A DNA stretch of 37,142 nt, from positions 109,725 through 146,866 of the forward strand of contig JADFQO010000002.1 of NCBI GenBank assembly GCA_022561775.1. The letters run 5' to 3'. The position numbers were made by a program, and so were the translations under genes. Below, one piece after another: positions 16,786 to 25,023 of this stretch. The notes below the pieces were generated by a model, which saw only the letters and a list, made by a program, of their open reading frames with translations, did no database searches and was not told where the DNA came from. Origin of the DNA: Myxococcales bacterium (GTDB taxonomy: Bacteria > Myxococcota_A > UBA9160 > SMWR01). Position 1 is the first letter of the stretch. The number at the start of each line of letters is the position of its first letter.

Positions 16786-18275
16786 CAATCGATTCCCTCT
16801 CGGGCCATGTCGATCGCTTCCACCAGCGCCTGAACCTTGGTCATGGTTTCTTCGAACTCGTAATCCGGATCAGAGTCCGCGACGATCCCCGCCCCCGTGC
16901 GCATGAAGATCTCGCCGTCCTTCACCAGCATCGTTCGAATCGCGATGGCGGTATCCATGTTGCCCGAATAATCGATGTAACCCACGCAGCCCCCGTAGTG
17001 GCCGCGGCGGAGGCTCTCGAGTTCGTCGATGATCTCCATCGCCCGAACCTTCGGTGCGCCCGACAGCGTTCCGGCCGGGAACGTCGCTCGCAGGAGATCC
17101 AGCCAATCGAGGTCGGGTCGCAGTGTACCCTGGACGTTCGACACAATATGCATCAGATGCGAGTAGCGTTCGATGATCGCGAATTCAGTCACCTTCACGC
17201 TGCCGATGACCGCGACCCGTCCCACGTCATTGCGGCCGAGGTCGACGAGCATCAGGTGCTCCGCACGCTCCTTCTCGTCGGCGAGCAGGCCCGCCTCGAT
17301 CGCCTCGTCCTCTTCGGCGCTAGCGCCGCGGCGCCGCGTCCCGGCAATCGGTCGCAGATCGATCTTGCGGCCACTGAGCCTCACCAGCGCTTCCGGCGAC
17401 GAGCCGATCATCACCGCCCCGTCGCAGCGCATGAAGAAGAGATAGGGGCTGGGATTGATCGATCGCAGATGTCGGTAGATGGTGAACGGATCCACCTGGA
17501 GAGGCACGCGAAACTGCTGCGAGAGTACGACCTGAAAAATATCGCCAGCTTCGATGTACTCCTTGGCTTGCTTGACGATCTCGTGGAACTCTTCGCGGGT
17601 CGAGGATCGCGCCAACGCCATCGGAGCGCGCAACTCCGCTCGTTCTGCTTCAACGGGCAGCGGCTCACGCAGCTTCTGCACCACGGCGTCCACTTCAGAA
17701 AGCGCGGCCTCGTAGATCGTACCGTGATCGTCACCGGGCCGAACCTCGACGTGACGCACCACGAAGGCCGTGTGACGCACATTGTCGTGGATCACCACGA
17801 TTTCTGGGAAGATGAACCAGAGATCCGGAAGGCCGATTTCGTCCGGATTCGTGTCGGGGATCTTTTCGATGAAGCGCACCCAGTCGTAGCTCACGAATCC
17901 GACCGCACCGCCCAGAAACGGCGGCAGGTCGCCGCCCGCCTCTGGAATCACGGGGTCGATCTGGGCCAGCTTGTCTCGCAGATAGACGAGGGGATCGCCC
18001 TCGATCTGGAATCTCCGGGTTCGACCCGCCTCGGTCCACTCGACGGCTTGTCCGCGAACCCGGAAGACCGCGCGCGCGCCTCTTCCCATGAAGCTGTAGC
18101 GGGCCCACTTTTCAGCACCCGCGACAGACTCGAAGAGAAAGCTCGTCTCAGCATCGTCGAGGCGCTTGAAGAGCGACAACGCGGTGTCCAAGTCGGCACG
18201 AATCTCGCGCACGACGGGGATCCAATTCCCGCGCTTCGCGAGTTCGTCGAACGATTCTCTGGACGGGCGGCGCAA
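16785..18275 (-). CDS. trpE: Anthranilate synthase component I
   Basis: It converts chorismate and ammonia to anthranilate. The 496 residues contain the N-terminal tryptophan-sensing region (SFLFESV where many have LLES), then the chorismate-binding domain with SPEALVRL, the RPIAGTRRRG block and SGAPKVRAMEIIDELE. It probably starts at a TTG (18275), which has GAGAGG 5 bases upstream and gives a normal N-terminus; no in-frame ATG or GTG exists further up before a stop. It begins the seven-gene trp operon, with no leader peptide rich in Trp visible. The weak TTG start may limit synthesis. Confidence 0.94.
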   Translation of the reverse strand: MRRPSRESFDELAKRGNWIPVVREIRADLDTALSLFKRLDDAETSFLFESVAGAEKWARYSFMGRGARAVFRVRGQAVEWTEAGRTRRFQIEGDPLVYLRDKLAQIDPVIPEAGGDLPPFLGGAVGFVSYDWVRFIEKIPDTNPDEIGLPDLWFIFPEIVVIHDNVRHTAFVVRHVEVRPGDDHGTIYEAALSEVDAVVQKLREPLPVEAERAELRAPMALARSSTREEFHEIVKQAKEYIEAGDIFQVVLSQQFRVPLQVDPFTIYRHLRSINPSPYLFFMRCDGAVMIGSSPEALVRLSGRKIDLRPIAGTRRRGASAEEDEAIEAGLLADEKERAEHLMLVDLGRNDVGRVAVIGSVKVTEFAIIERYSHLMHIVSNVQGTLRPDLDWLDLLRATFPAGTLSGAPKVRAMEIIDELESLRRGHYGGCVGYIDYSGNMDTAIAIRTMLVKDGEIFMRTGAGIVADSDPDYEFEETMTKVQALVEAIDMAREGID

Positions 18276-18326
18276 CTCGGCCTCTCGACGGGCACCCGCT
18301 AGCGCCCGGGGATGGAAAAGCAGTGT

Positions 18327-18350
18327 AAAAACGCGTTGTTACCAAACGCG
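18327..18350 (-). terminator. Intrinsic terminator directly after lptD
   Basis: On the minus strand, CGCGTT and AACGCG pair around a 7-base loop and are followed by TTTTT. The hairpin starts at the base following the lptD stop codon. It ends 52 bases before the trpE start, so it separates the lptD transcript from the trp operon. Any read-through control of trp would act here. Confidence 0.8.
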
Positions 18351-20801
18351 CTAGATGTCGTCAAGGAAGCTGAATTGAGCCAGCCCCGGCTGCTTGGAAG
18401 TCGTCGGATCGTTGCCGAGTCCGACGATCCGGTAGACGACATTGAATTCGAATCCGGTCTGGCGATTTTGCCGAGCCTCGAGTCCCATCGCCCAACAATC
18501 ACACTTGCTGACGTACTCGATGCCAACTCGATGCGCGAGCGAGAAGGACCGCTCGAACGAGTAGGCACCCCGGTAGCGGGCCAACCAGCTCGCACTCAAC
18601 CGGTAACCCACGGTCCCGTCGATCTGGTTGATTTGATTGAAGCCGCTCGAAAAGTCGTCGTATCGATCGTTTGCCTCGAGAAAATTTTCAAAGAATTGTG
18701 GGATGTGTTTCAGGTAGCGATAGCCGGCCCGCAGCGCCAGACGCTCGCCGCGCCACACACCTTCAGCAAGCGCTTCCTCGAGCACCTTGTCGTCGGGATC
18801 GAAGCCCACGTTGAAGCGAAGGTCGGTGGAGCCGCCCAGCCGCGCCATTCCGTCGACGATCACATTGCCGAATCGCCCACCGTTGGAAAAGTCGTACTGT
18901 GACAGGATGACGAAGTCGGCGAGCAGCTGCGGGCCCTGATCGGCGCTTGCCTTGCGATAGAAGCGGTTGCCAATCCCCCAGGTAAGGCCGTTGAAATCAT
19001 CGAGCCGATCGGCGCCATCCCGCGTCACGTTGTCGAGGTTGAGTTGGCGAATGCGCGTCTGGGGCAGCGCGGTCTTGGGCGTGAAGACCGGTTCATCCCT
19101 GAAGTTCGGCGCCGTCACCACCGCATAGCCGAGGCGCGGCTCCATGATGTGGACCACGCCCTTGCCCAGGCTGCGCCGAAGGCGCGTGCGGAGATCGACG
19201 CGCCCCGTGAGCATGCCCCACGACTCGCTTCCCTTGGCGCGCGAATCGTAGAAGGTCTGCCGCCAGCCAACTTCGGGATACACCTCGAAGTAGTTCCCCA
19301 GCCGTCCGGGCAGCGCGAGCCGTGGGTTGAGCTTGACGCGGTGGCCGCGATCGGCGAGCGGTTCCCCCTCATCGAATCGCCCGTTCCCCTCCGAGCCACC
19401 GGTATTCTGGAAGTCGTCGGCGTGGGGGTCGTCGCCCGCGCCCTGCTCTTGCTCGTTGGGTAGCGCGTCGATCCCGACGTCGTAGAAGAGTCCGTCGGCC
19501 GACAAGGTCAAGCTCGGCGGAAGCAGAATCGTTCCGTTCGACAACTGCGTGAAGGGAGCGAACGACTTGTTGGGGTTCTCGTACTGTCCGAAATAGCTGT
19601 ACTCGACGTCGAACGAGGGAACCAATTGCTCGAGCCAGGGGGCTCGCCTCGGGAGCATGGTGAACTCGGCATCGGGGAGACGCTGGAGCAGGTAGTCGTC
19701 TCGGTCCTGATCGTCCGGGTTCTGGAGGTCGTCGGCGTGCAGCACGGAGGCTACGAAACCGAAATCCCCGGATTCATTGAAGTGCTTCGTCGCAAAGACA
19801 TTCGAGGTCAGGAAACGGTCGTAGCGGGTTTCGGGGAGATCGCGGAAGTCCGAGGGGTAGGCGTTGTCCGAAACCAGCTGGAACTCCGACTTGAGCCCCC
19901 AACCGTGCGGCAGGTAGAAATCCTGCTGCCCTTTGGCAACCCAGCGCTCACGGTCGTAGGGATTTTCGAAGCTGTTGGAGTCGATGTCGTCATCGTGGAT
20001 GAATGCGGCGAAGACCGTTCCCGAAGAGTGTTCCCCGACGAGATACTCCGACTCGACCTCGCCCTTCACGCCGCGTTTTGAGAGCCAGCGCGGAGTGAGC
20101 GTCACGTTGATGTTGGGCGCCGCAGCCCAGAAAAAGGGAAGACCCACCTGGAAGCCGGTTCGTTTGCGATAACCGAATTCCGGCAACAGGAAGCCCGAAT
20201 CGCGCTCGGTCTTGATCGGATAGAACATCCAGGGCATCCAGAGGATCGGAACGCCAAGGATGTTGATCGTCGTATTGCGGGCGACCACATAGCCCTCGAC
20301 CTCGAGCTCGGCGCTCTCCGCGCGGATCTGCCACGGATCCGCGTCGTCGTCCGGGCAGCGACAGGTCGTGAACCTCCCTTGCGTGAAGGTGTAGGTGCGA
20401 TCTCCGGTCTTGACGATCTCCTCTCCCTCCATCCGGAATCGATTGCTAGAAGCGTCGAAGTGCGCCAGTAAGAGGACACCCTGCATCGTCGTGAGGTTGA
20501 ATTCGACGAAATTGGCGTAGACGGTGTCGGTTCCGTCGAAAAAGACCACGTTTCCGCTCGCGACACCGCGACCACCTCGGCGGCTGAAACTGACCCAATC
20601 GGCCGCGAGCGTCTTGCCTTCCTGAAGCAGCCGAACGTTTCCGCGCGCCACATACACGTCGCGCTCGCGCTCGTATTCGAGGACGTCGGCGGTGACCTTG
20701 AAGGGGGCGTCGTCGAACGCTGAGTCGGAAACCGCAGACGCCGGCTCTGAAATGAACAGGGCTGTTACCAGTACCCCGAAAGCCTCGACCCTGCGACCCA
20801 C
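18351..20801 (-). CDS. lptD: LPS-assembly outer-membrane protein LptD
   Basis: LptD is the beta-barrel that inserts LPS into the outer leaflet with LptE. From the GTG at 20801 it has 816 residues. A signal peptide (RRVEAFGVLVTALFI, then ASA cleavage region) precedes an OstA/LptA-like jellyroll (about 35-200) and a long barrel of alternating strands. Cysteine pairs CxC at 147/149 and 767/769 correspond in position to the disulfide cysteines of E. coli LptD. GGGGGAT lies just before the GTG. The frame is open upstream to 21095, but that stretch only reads through the 53-bp repeats and is not protein-like. The gene implies a real LPS outer membrane. Confidence 0.93.
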   Translation of the reverse strand: MGRRVEAFGVLVTALFISEPASAVSDSAFDDAPFKVTADVLEYERERDVYVARGNVRLLQEGKTLAADWVSFSRRGGRGVASGNVVFFDGTDTVYANFVEFNLTTMQGVLLLAHFDASSNRFRMEGEEIVKTGDRTYTFTQGRFTTCRCPDDDADPWQIRAESAELEVEGYVVARNTTINILGVPILWMPWMFYPIKTERDSGFLLPEFGYRKRTGFQVGLPFFWAAAPNINVTLTPRWLSKRGVKGEVESEYLVGEHSSGTVFAAFIHDDDIDSNSFENPYDRERWVAKGQQDFYLPHGWGLKSEFQLVSDNAYPSDFRDLPETRYDRFLTSNVFATKHFNESGDFGFVASVLHADDLQNPDDQDRDDYLLQRLPDAEFTMLPRRAPWLEQLVPSFDVEYSYFGQYENPNKSFAPFTQLSNGTILLPPSLTLSADGLFYDVGIDALPNEQEQGAGDDPHADDFQNTGGSEGNGRFDEGEPLADRGHRVKLNPRLALPGRLGNYFEVYPEVGWRQTFYDSRAKGSESWGMLTGRVDLRTRLRRSLGKGVVHIMEPRLGYAVVTAPNFRDEPVFTPKTALPQTRIRQLNLDNVTRDGADRLDDFNGLTWGIGNRFYRKASADQGPQLLADFVILSQYDFSNGGRFGNVIVDGMARLGGSTDLRFNVGFDPDDKVLEEALAEGVWRGERLALRAGYRYLKHIPQFFENFLEANDRYDDFSSGFNQINQIDGTVGYRLSASWLARYRGAYSFERSFSLAHRVGIEYVSKCDCWAMGLEARQNRQTGFEFNVVYRIVGLGNDPTTSKQPGLAQFSFLDDI

Positions 20802-20880
20802 GCATCCCCCGCCAGACTGGAGGATCCACGCTAACAGAGCCTGAGCCCAACCCGCAGCCCCAAGCCCCGACAGACCATGG

Positions 20881-21059
20881 CGGGTAGCGAACAACCCGCC
20901 GAGTGACCCGGCCCACTGGGCCCCCGCCAGTGGCGGGTAGCGAACAACCCGCCGAGTGGCCCGGCCCACTGGCCCCCCGCCAGTGGCGGGTAGCGAACAA
21001 CCCGCCGAGTGGCCCGGCCCACTGGGCCCCCGCCAGTGGCGGGTAGCGAACAACCCGCC
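20881..21059. repeat. 53-bp tandem repeat, 3.4 copies, two hairpins per unit
   Basis: Units begin at 20881, 20934, 20987 and 21040 (partial), exactly 53 bases apart, and differ at only one or two bases. Each has a 7-bp hairpin, GGCGGGT with ACCCGCC around 8 bases. The three full units also have a second, CACTGG with CCAGTG around 7 bases. The block fills the gap between the cyclic-nucleotide-domain gene and lptD. A single related copy occurs at 23416-23442. All three frames of the repeat are open, which is why false coding frames cross it. No unique spacers exist, so it is not CRISPR; a REP/BIME-like intergenic element is the closest known type. Confidence 0.9.
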
Positions 21060-21073
21060 CCGGTCTGCGCGGG

Positions 21074-21703
21074 CTACCTGCCGGGCTCGAGGCACGCCGA
21101 AAGCGCCTCCAGATCCTTGGTGTAGAGGCAGTCGTCGACCAATCGAATCACCTTGCTATCGAAGAGCTGATGCAAGGCCCGGTGGGCCTCGAAAATTGAA
21201 AGACCGCAGTCGTCCGCGAGCTCCCGAAGCGTGCTCGGAATCCGGTACCCGCCCTCCGGATTGGGCTCCGCTTTCCGAATCAGGTCCCGCACCATGGGCC
21301 GGAGCAGATCGTCGACCCCCAGCACTGCCAGCCTCCGCTCCGCTTCGATGAGACGCGCAACGAGTAGCCGAATCATTCTGATCGCAATCTCCGGTTCGCT
21401 GAGGCACATCGCCTCGAGCGTCTCGCGGTCGAGTTCCAACACCCGTGTATTGCAGGCCGCGACCGCCCGGTTGGTGCAAGGCTTGCCGAGCACCACCCCG
21501 AGTTCTCCGAAAAAATCGCCCGCGCCGAGTCGGGCCACGACGCGCTGGCCGCCCTGCGCGGTTCGAGACAGCTCGATCTCTCCACTCTGGATCACGTAGA
21601 GCTTGTCGCCGGATTCACCCTCGTCGAATACGGTTTCTCCGGCCTGGAAGGCGCGCTGAAAGGAGCCTCGGATCCGAATGTCGGTGTCTTCGTTTCGGGC
21701 CAA
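21074..21703 (-). CDS. Crp/Fnr-type protein: cyclic-nucleotide-binding domain plus winged-helix-like end
   Basis: 209 residues. An N-terminal cNMP-binding beta-roll (FDEGESGDKLYVIQSGEIEL, then FGELGV at 65-70) leads into a long dimerisation helix (RMIRLLVARLIEAERRL). A C-terminal segment, STLRELADDCGLSIFEAHRAL, looks like a winged helix. In the phosphate-binding cassette the expected Arg is displaced (KPCTNRAVAA), so canonical cAMP binding is uncertain. A TTG at 21703 is the likely start, with a strong GGAGG-type site a few bases upstream; the longer frame to 21796 lacks homology. It may regulate transcription or merely sense a nucleotide. It lies between the thioredoxin gene and the repeats. 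Confidence 0.8.
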   Translation of the reverse strand: MARNEDTDIRIRGSFQRAFQAGETVFDEGESGDKLYVIQSGEIELSRTAQGGQRVVARLGAGDFFGELGVVLGKPCTNRAVAACNTRVLELDRETLEAMCLSEPEIAIRMIRLLVARLIEAERRLAVLGVDDLLRPMVRDLIRKAEPNPEGGYRIPSTLRELADDCGLSIFEAHRALHQLFDSKVIRLVDDCLYTKDLEALSACLEPGR

Positions 21704-21813
21704 ACCGTCCCTCCTCCTGGGGCTGGGCCAAGAGCGGTTTCGACGATTTCGTTCCCCAGCTTGAGCGTCTCGCGGGAGCCCGATGAGCCCAGCCAACAGG
21801 GATGCGCGTCAGC

Positions 21814-22395
21814 CTAGAGGGTCGGCTCGTGCGCCGGGGAAGAGCCGATGAAGGGCGCCACCAGGCGCTCCAGCTCTTCTACCTCGATCAAACCGACGTG
21901 GAGTGACTCGATGTTCCCATCGGGGCTGATGATCGCGAGGGTGGGAAATCCCATCACACCGAACTCCCGAGCCAGGCGCTCATCGCCGATTGCGATCTGG
22001 TATTCGACGCCCTTATCTTCGATCCACGGCGCCACGGCCGAGGCGCCTTCGACGTCGACCGCGACGCCAATCACCGCCACGTCATCGGCCTCTCGATGGA
22101 TCTTCCAGAACGCATTCAGCTCGGGGACCTGGTAGATACACGGGACACACCACGTCGCCCAAAAGTCGACCACGACGGGCTTGCCGCGATGGTCGGCCAG
22201 CGAGACCGGGTTGCCGTAGACACCCTTCAGGTCAAAATTCGGCGCCGGCCTCCTGGGCTTTTTGGGCGCTGCTTCCGATGCCGATGCACCCAAATCACCG
22301 CCATCCTGAGCGCTACAGCCCAGCACTGGGAGCAAAACCGCCCAGAACACCCAAATCGCCACGTGCCCAGCCACGCAAACGGCTCCTCGGGTCAT
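21814..22395 (-). CDS. TlpA/ResA-like lipoprotein thioredoxin
   Basis: A 193-residue membrane-anchored periplasmic thiol-disulfide protein. An N-terminal hydrophobic segment ends in the lipobox PVLGC (Cys27). After a proline- and lysine-rich linker comes an AhpC/TSA-type thioredoxin fold with the active site WCVPC (82-86) and the cis-proline in GVMGFPTLAI. Such proteins receive electrons from CcdA and reduce apocytochrome c or other extracytoplasmic disulfides. Its ATG overlaps the ccdA stop (ATGA), making the pair one unit. The exact client protein is not shown by the sequence. Confidence 0.92.
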   Translation of the reverse strand: MTRGAVCVAGHVAIWVFWAVLLPVLGCSAQDGGDLGASASEAAPKKPRRPAPNFDLKGVYGNPVSLADHRGKPVVVDFWATWCVPCIYQVPELNAFWKIHREADDVAVIGVAVDVEGASAVAPWIEDKGVEYQIAIGDERLAREFGVMGFPTLAIISPDGNIESLHVGLIEVEELERLVAPFIGSSPAHEPTL

Positions 22396-23165
22396 TGAAG
22401 CATCCGTTCCGCTGCGGAAACCCACTCGGTCATGAATTGGAAACGGCTGTTGAGAGCGGAGAGTCGATCCGTCACGAGCAATAAGCCAACTCCTACGAGA
22501 ATCCCGCCCGAGGCAATTTCAAATTTGCGGAAGTGTATTTTGATGCGCGAAAACGCTTGAAAGAAACGCTCGATGCTCCAGCCAGCAATCAGGAATGGAA
22601 CCGCCAAGCCCGCCGAGTAGACCACCAGCAGCGCCATCCCCTGCAGCGCCGTTTCTCCGCTACCTGCGATCGTCAGGATCATCGCCAGCGGCGGCCCGAT
22701 GCACGGGGACCATCCGAGCGCAAAGCCGGCGCCGACGAGAAATGCGCTCAGCGCACTGCTCTGCTTGAATCGCAGCTGGAAGCGGGTGTCGCGATACAGG
22801 GCTCGAATGGGAATCAGGCCGGTCATGTGAAGGCCCAGCAGGATGATGAAGACCCCGGCGATCTGCACGAAGCCGAACCGGAAACCCAGGATCTCCGCCT
22901 GCCAGGTGCGCAGAACGTGCCCGACCGCGAATGCACCCGCACCCATCAATACAAAAATGCAGGAAAATCCCGTCACGAAGGCGCAACACGCCAGCATCAC
23001 CCGCCGTCGAATCACGGCGGTGCCTTCTCCCTCCTGCATCTTCTCGACCGAGATCCCCGAGATCAGCGACAGGTAGGCGGGCATTAGCGGCAACACGCAA
23101 GGCGACATCACGGAGATCAGACCAGCCGCAAATGCGAGATAAACGTAAGAGCCCAGTTCAGCCAT
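22392..23165 (-). CDS. ccdA: CcdA-type thiol-disulfide transporter (DsbD beta-domain family)
   Basis: An inner-membrane protein of 257 residues with about six helices that carries reducing power from cytoplasmic thioredoxin to the periplasm. The two redox cysteines are in SPCVLPLMPAYLS (Cys23) and GWSPCIGPPLA (Cys155), the inverted-repeat halves of the family. A cytoplasmic loop with VEKMQEGEG follows the first helix. The partner is the TlpA-like lipoprotein directly downstream. The C-terminal helix and tail run slightly longer than minimal CcdA. Confidence 0.93.
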   Translation of the reverse strand: MAELGSYVYLAFAAGLISVMSPCVLPLMPAYLSLISGISVEKMQEGEGTAVIRRRVMLACCAFVTGFSCIFVLMGAGAFAVGHVLRTWQAEILGFRFGFVQIAGVFIILLGLHMTGLIPIRALYRDTRFQLRFKQSSALSAFLVGAGFALGWSPCIGPPLAMILTIAGSGETALQGMALLVVYSAGLAVPFLIAGWSIERFFQAFSRIKIHFRKFEIASGGILVGVGLLLVTDRLSALNSRFQFMTEWVSAAERMLQ

Positions 23166-23478
23166 AGCCAGTCAGACAGGATCGCGGTTCGGGATCGGAG
23201 ACGCCAGCCACCCCCCCTAGATCGGCCAACCCTCCCCGATTCTTCACCGAGTCGATCGGCCGAGACCCGGCCCCGTGAGCCCGCCAGCCCCACCCCACCA
23301 AGGCCCGGCCAACTGACCCCCGGGCTGGTGGAGCTGCCTCATTTCCGCGGCGCCCCGTCCGGGCAGGGTGCCCGCCACGCAAAGCCCCCGCAAGAGATGA
23401 GGCTCCAATCCAGAATGGCCCGGCCAACTGGGCCCCCGCCAGCAGAAGCCCACTCAAAAGACAACGGCCCTGCGCGGG
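23166..23478. repeat. Intergenic region with dispersed copies of the 53-bp repeat core
   Basis: No gene is visible in these 313 bases. The segment 23416-23442 matches 26 of 27 bases of the repeat unit found at 20881-21059, and 23302-23322 is a more diverged copy. The region begins (minus direction) with the 12-base sequence CTGCGCGGGCTA at 23470-23481, read on the plus strand, whose CTA is the stop codon of the small secreted protein. The identical 12-mer sits at 21065-21076, again ending in a stop codon. A 99-codon minus frame across it is composition-driven. Confidence 0.75.
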
Positions 23479-23844
23479 CTAGTAGACTTCTTCGAGAACC
23501 ACCGTGTCTTCGCGATAATCCGCCCGCCGGCCGATGAACTCGACGGACCTCTCACCGCGGATGTGGCTCGGCGTGATCACGTAGTCCCCGCGAATCGCGG
23601 GGGTCACCACTGCACTCAGCACTTCGGTGTCTCCGCCCGACAGCCCCCACGCGAAACCACCGAACACTACGCCCAACAGCGAGTAGACGATCTTGACCGG
23701 GCCGTAGATCAACGTAGCGATCGCAGCGGCTGCGCCCGTTCCCGCCTCGCTCGCACCGCCTTCGGCGCGAACCGGGCTCGCCTGAAACGCGAAGATCAGC
23801 ACACCCACCATCACAGTGACACGCATTGCATTGGGTCGAATCAC
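23479..23844 (-). CDS. Small secreted or membrane-attached protein of unknown function
   Basis: About 121 residues from a GTG at 23844 with GAGAGG 5 bases upstream (an ATG six codons later is an alternative). A signal peptide (MRVTVMVGVLIFAFQASPVRA) is followed by a hydrophobic, glycine-rich helix, LIYGPVKIVYSLLGVVFGG. A soluble end (RGDYVITPSHIRGERSVEFIGR) follows. I recognise the GPVKIVY...GG and YVITP style from uncharacterised short proteins of related bacteria but no named domain. It stands alone, with 189 bases to dtd upstream and the repeat zone downstream. Confidence 0.7.
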   Translation of the reverse strand: MIRPNAMRVTVMVGVLIFAFQASPVRAEGGASEAGTGAAAAIATLIYGPVKIVYSLLGVVFGGFAWGLSGGDTEVLSAVVTPAIRGDYVITPSHIRGERSVEFIGRRADYREDTVVLEEVY

Positions 23845-24033
23845 GATAACCTCTCTCGATTGGCGATCCGCGATTGAATCGCTCTTCGGCGCACAGCCCG
23901 CGTCGGCGGTTCGCGCCACCCCACTTGCATGATGCCGCTGGGATCGACCGCGTCAACCCGGACATCGAAGTCGATCGGATGCTCTGGAGGCTTCTTCAAC
24001 CCGCCAGTCGCGGATCCACGGCCGAGAGCCCGG

Positions 24034-24483
24034 TCAGAAAAGCTTCTCCGTATCGAGAAGAATCGTTACGGGCCCCCAGTTCACCAGCGAGACCTCCATC
24101 GCGGCCTGAAACCGACCGGTCACTACCGGCACTCCGAGGCCGCACGCCGCATCCACGACGGCCTCGATCAGCGGAGCCGCCTGATCGGCCGAACAGGCCG
24201 CCACAAATGACGGTCGCCTACCGTGACGCGCGTCACCGTAGAGGGTGAACTGCGACACGATCCCCAGGGTCCCGCCGCTGTCGAGGAGGGAACGGTTCAT
24301 CCGATCGTTTTCATCGCCGAAGATCCGCAGATGAACGATGCGGTCGGCGAGCGCCGCTGCCGATTCCGCGGTATCCGCCTTCCCTACCCCGACCAGGGCG
24401 AGCAATCCCTCGCCCATCTGACACGCGACCTCACCTCCGACAGAGACCTGCGCGCTGCGAACCCGCTGTACGACCGCGCGCAC
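24034..24483 (-). CDS. dtd: D-aminoacyl-tRNA deacylase
   Basis: It hydrolyses D-amino acids (and glycine) wrongly attached to tRNA. The 149 residues start MRAVVQRVRSAQVSV. They carry the catalytic-region SQFTLYGDARHGRRPSF and the C-terminal Gly-Pro motif, here NWGPVTI where NDGPVT or NSGPVT is usual. It starts with GTG directly next to the dcd stop codon, so the two are translated from one message. Length is standard. Confidence 0.95.
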   Translation of the reverse strand: MRAVVQRVRSAQVSVGGEVACQMGEGLLALVGVGKADTAESAAALADRIVHLRIFGDENDRMNRSLLDSGGTLGIVSQFTLYGDARHGRRPSFVAACSADQAAPLIEAVVDAACGLGVPVVTGRFQAAMEVSLVNWGPVTILLDTEKLF

Positions 24484-24996
24484 CTATAGCGCTTCCTGAG
24501 CAGCGAAGCGGCCGTCGTAGCGCGCGTCTCCCTCGGTGCGCATCAGCACGAGTTGACAAAGTCGAACACCCGCGTGAATCCGCAGCGGGCGATTCGCGAC
24601 ATTGCTCATTTCGAGGACCTGGCGGTTTGCGACACCCGGCTGCACAAAGGCCGACGTTACGTGAATCATCAGGCCAAGTCTCGCGAAGCGGCTCCTTCCC
24701 TCGAGGAATCCACAAAGATCGCTGGGCAAGTGAATCCGCTCTCGCGTGATGCCGTGAATCGTGCAGCCGGGCTCGAGCACGTAGGGTTCGTCGAGTGGAT
24801 GGACTCGCGTGTGGTCGCGATAATCGGCGTCCTCCCGAAGGTCGATGGGTCCTTCGCGAGACTCGAACACGCGAATCTCGTCGCCCAGGGTGAGATCGAT
24901 GGACGCGGCACCGAGTTGCTCGGGACTGAACGGGTCGATCTTCAGTCTGCCGGATTCGATTTCCGCCAGAATCACTTCTCGGGTGAGCACGGACAT
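24484..24996 (-). CDS. dcd: dCTP deaminase
   Basis: It deaminates dCTP to dUTP to feed dUMP and thymidylate synthesis. The 170 residues begin MSVLTREVILAEIESGRLKI and show SIDLTLG, the nucleotide-binding GRSRFARLGLMIHVTSAF and the catalytic Glu in QVLEMSN. It is the short form, ending YDGRFAAQEAL. Whether it also hydrolyses dUTP (the bifunctional type) cannot be decided. It is divergent from the phosphodiesterase gene with only 27 bases between starts, so the two share a control region. Confidence 0.93.
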   Translation of the reverse strand: MSVLTREVILAEIESGRLKIDPFSPEQLGAASIDLTLGDEIRVFESREGPIDLREDADYRDHTRVHPLDEPYVLEPGCTIHGITRERIHLPSDLCGFLEGRSRFARLGLMIHVTSAFVQPGVANRQVLEMSNVANRPLRIHAGVRLCQLVLMRTEGDARYDGRFAAQEAL

Positions 24997-25023
24997 TGGG
25001 CGCGCGATGGTACCCTACCCTCC

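Noticed and set aside
20881-21059. CRISPR array
   Set aside because: Units are contiguous, 53 bases, without unique spacers, and no cas genes are nearby.
20802-21095. 98-residue N-terminal extension of LptD through the repeats
   Set aside because: It translates the 53-bp repeat in three frames in turn; a signal peptide starts cleanly at the GTG at 20801.
23158-23457. 99-codon minus-strand frame upstream of ccdA
   Set aside because: It covers repeat copies, overlaps the ccdA start, and has a composition-driven Gly/Ala/Arg sequence without a ribosome-binding site.
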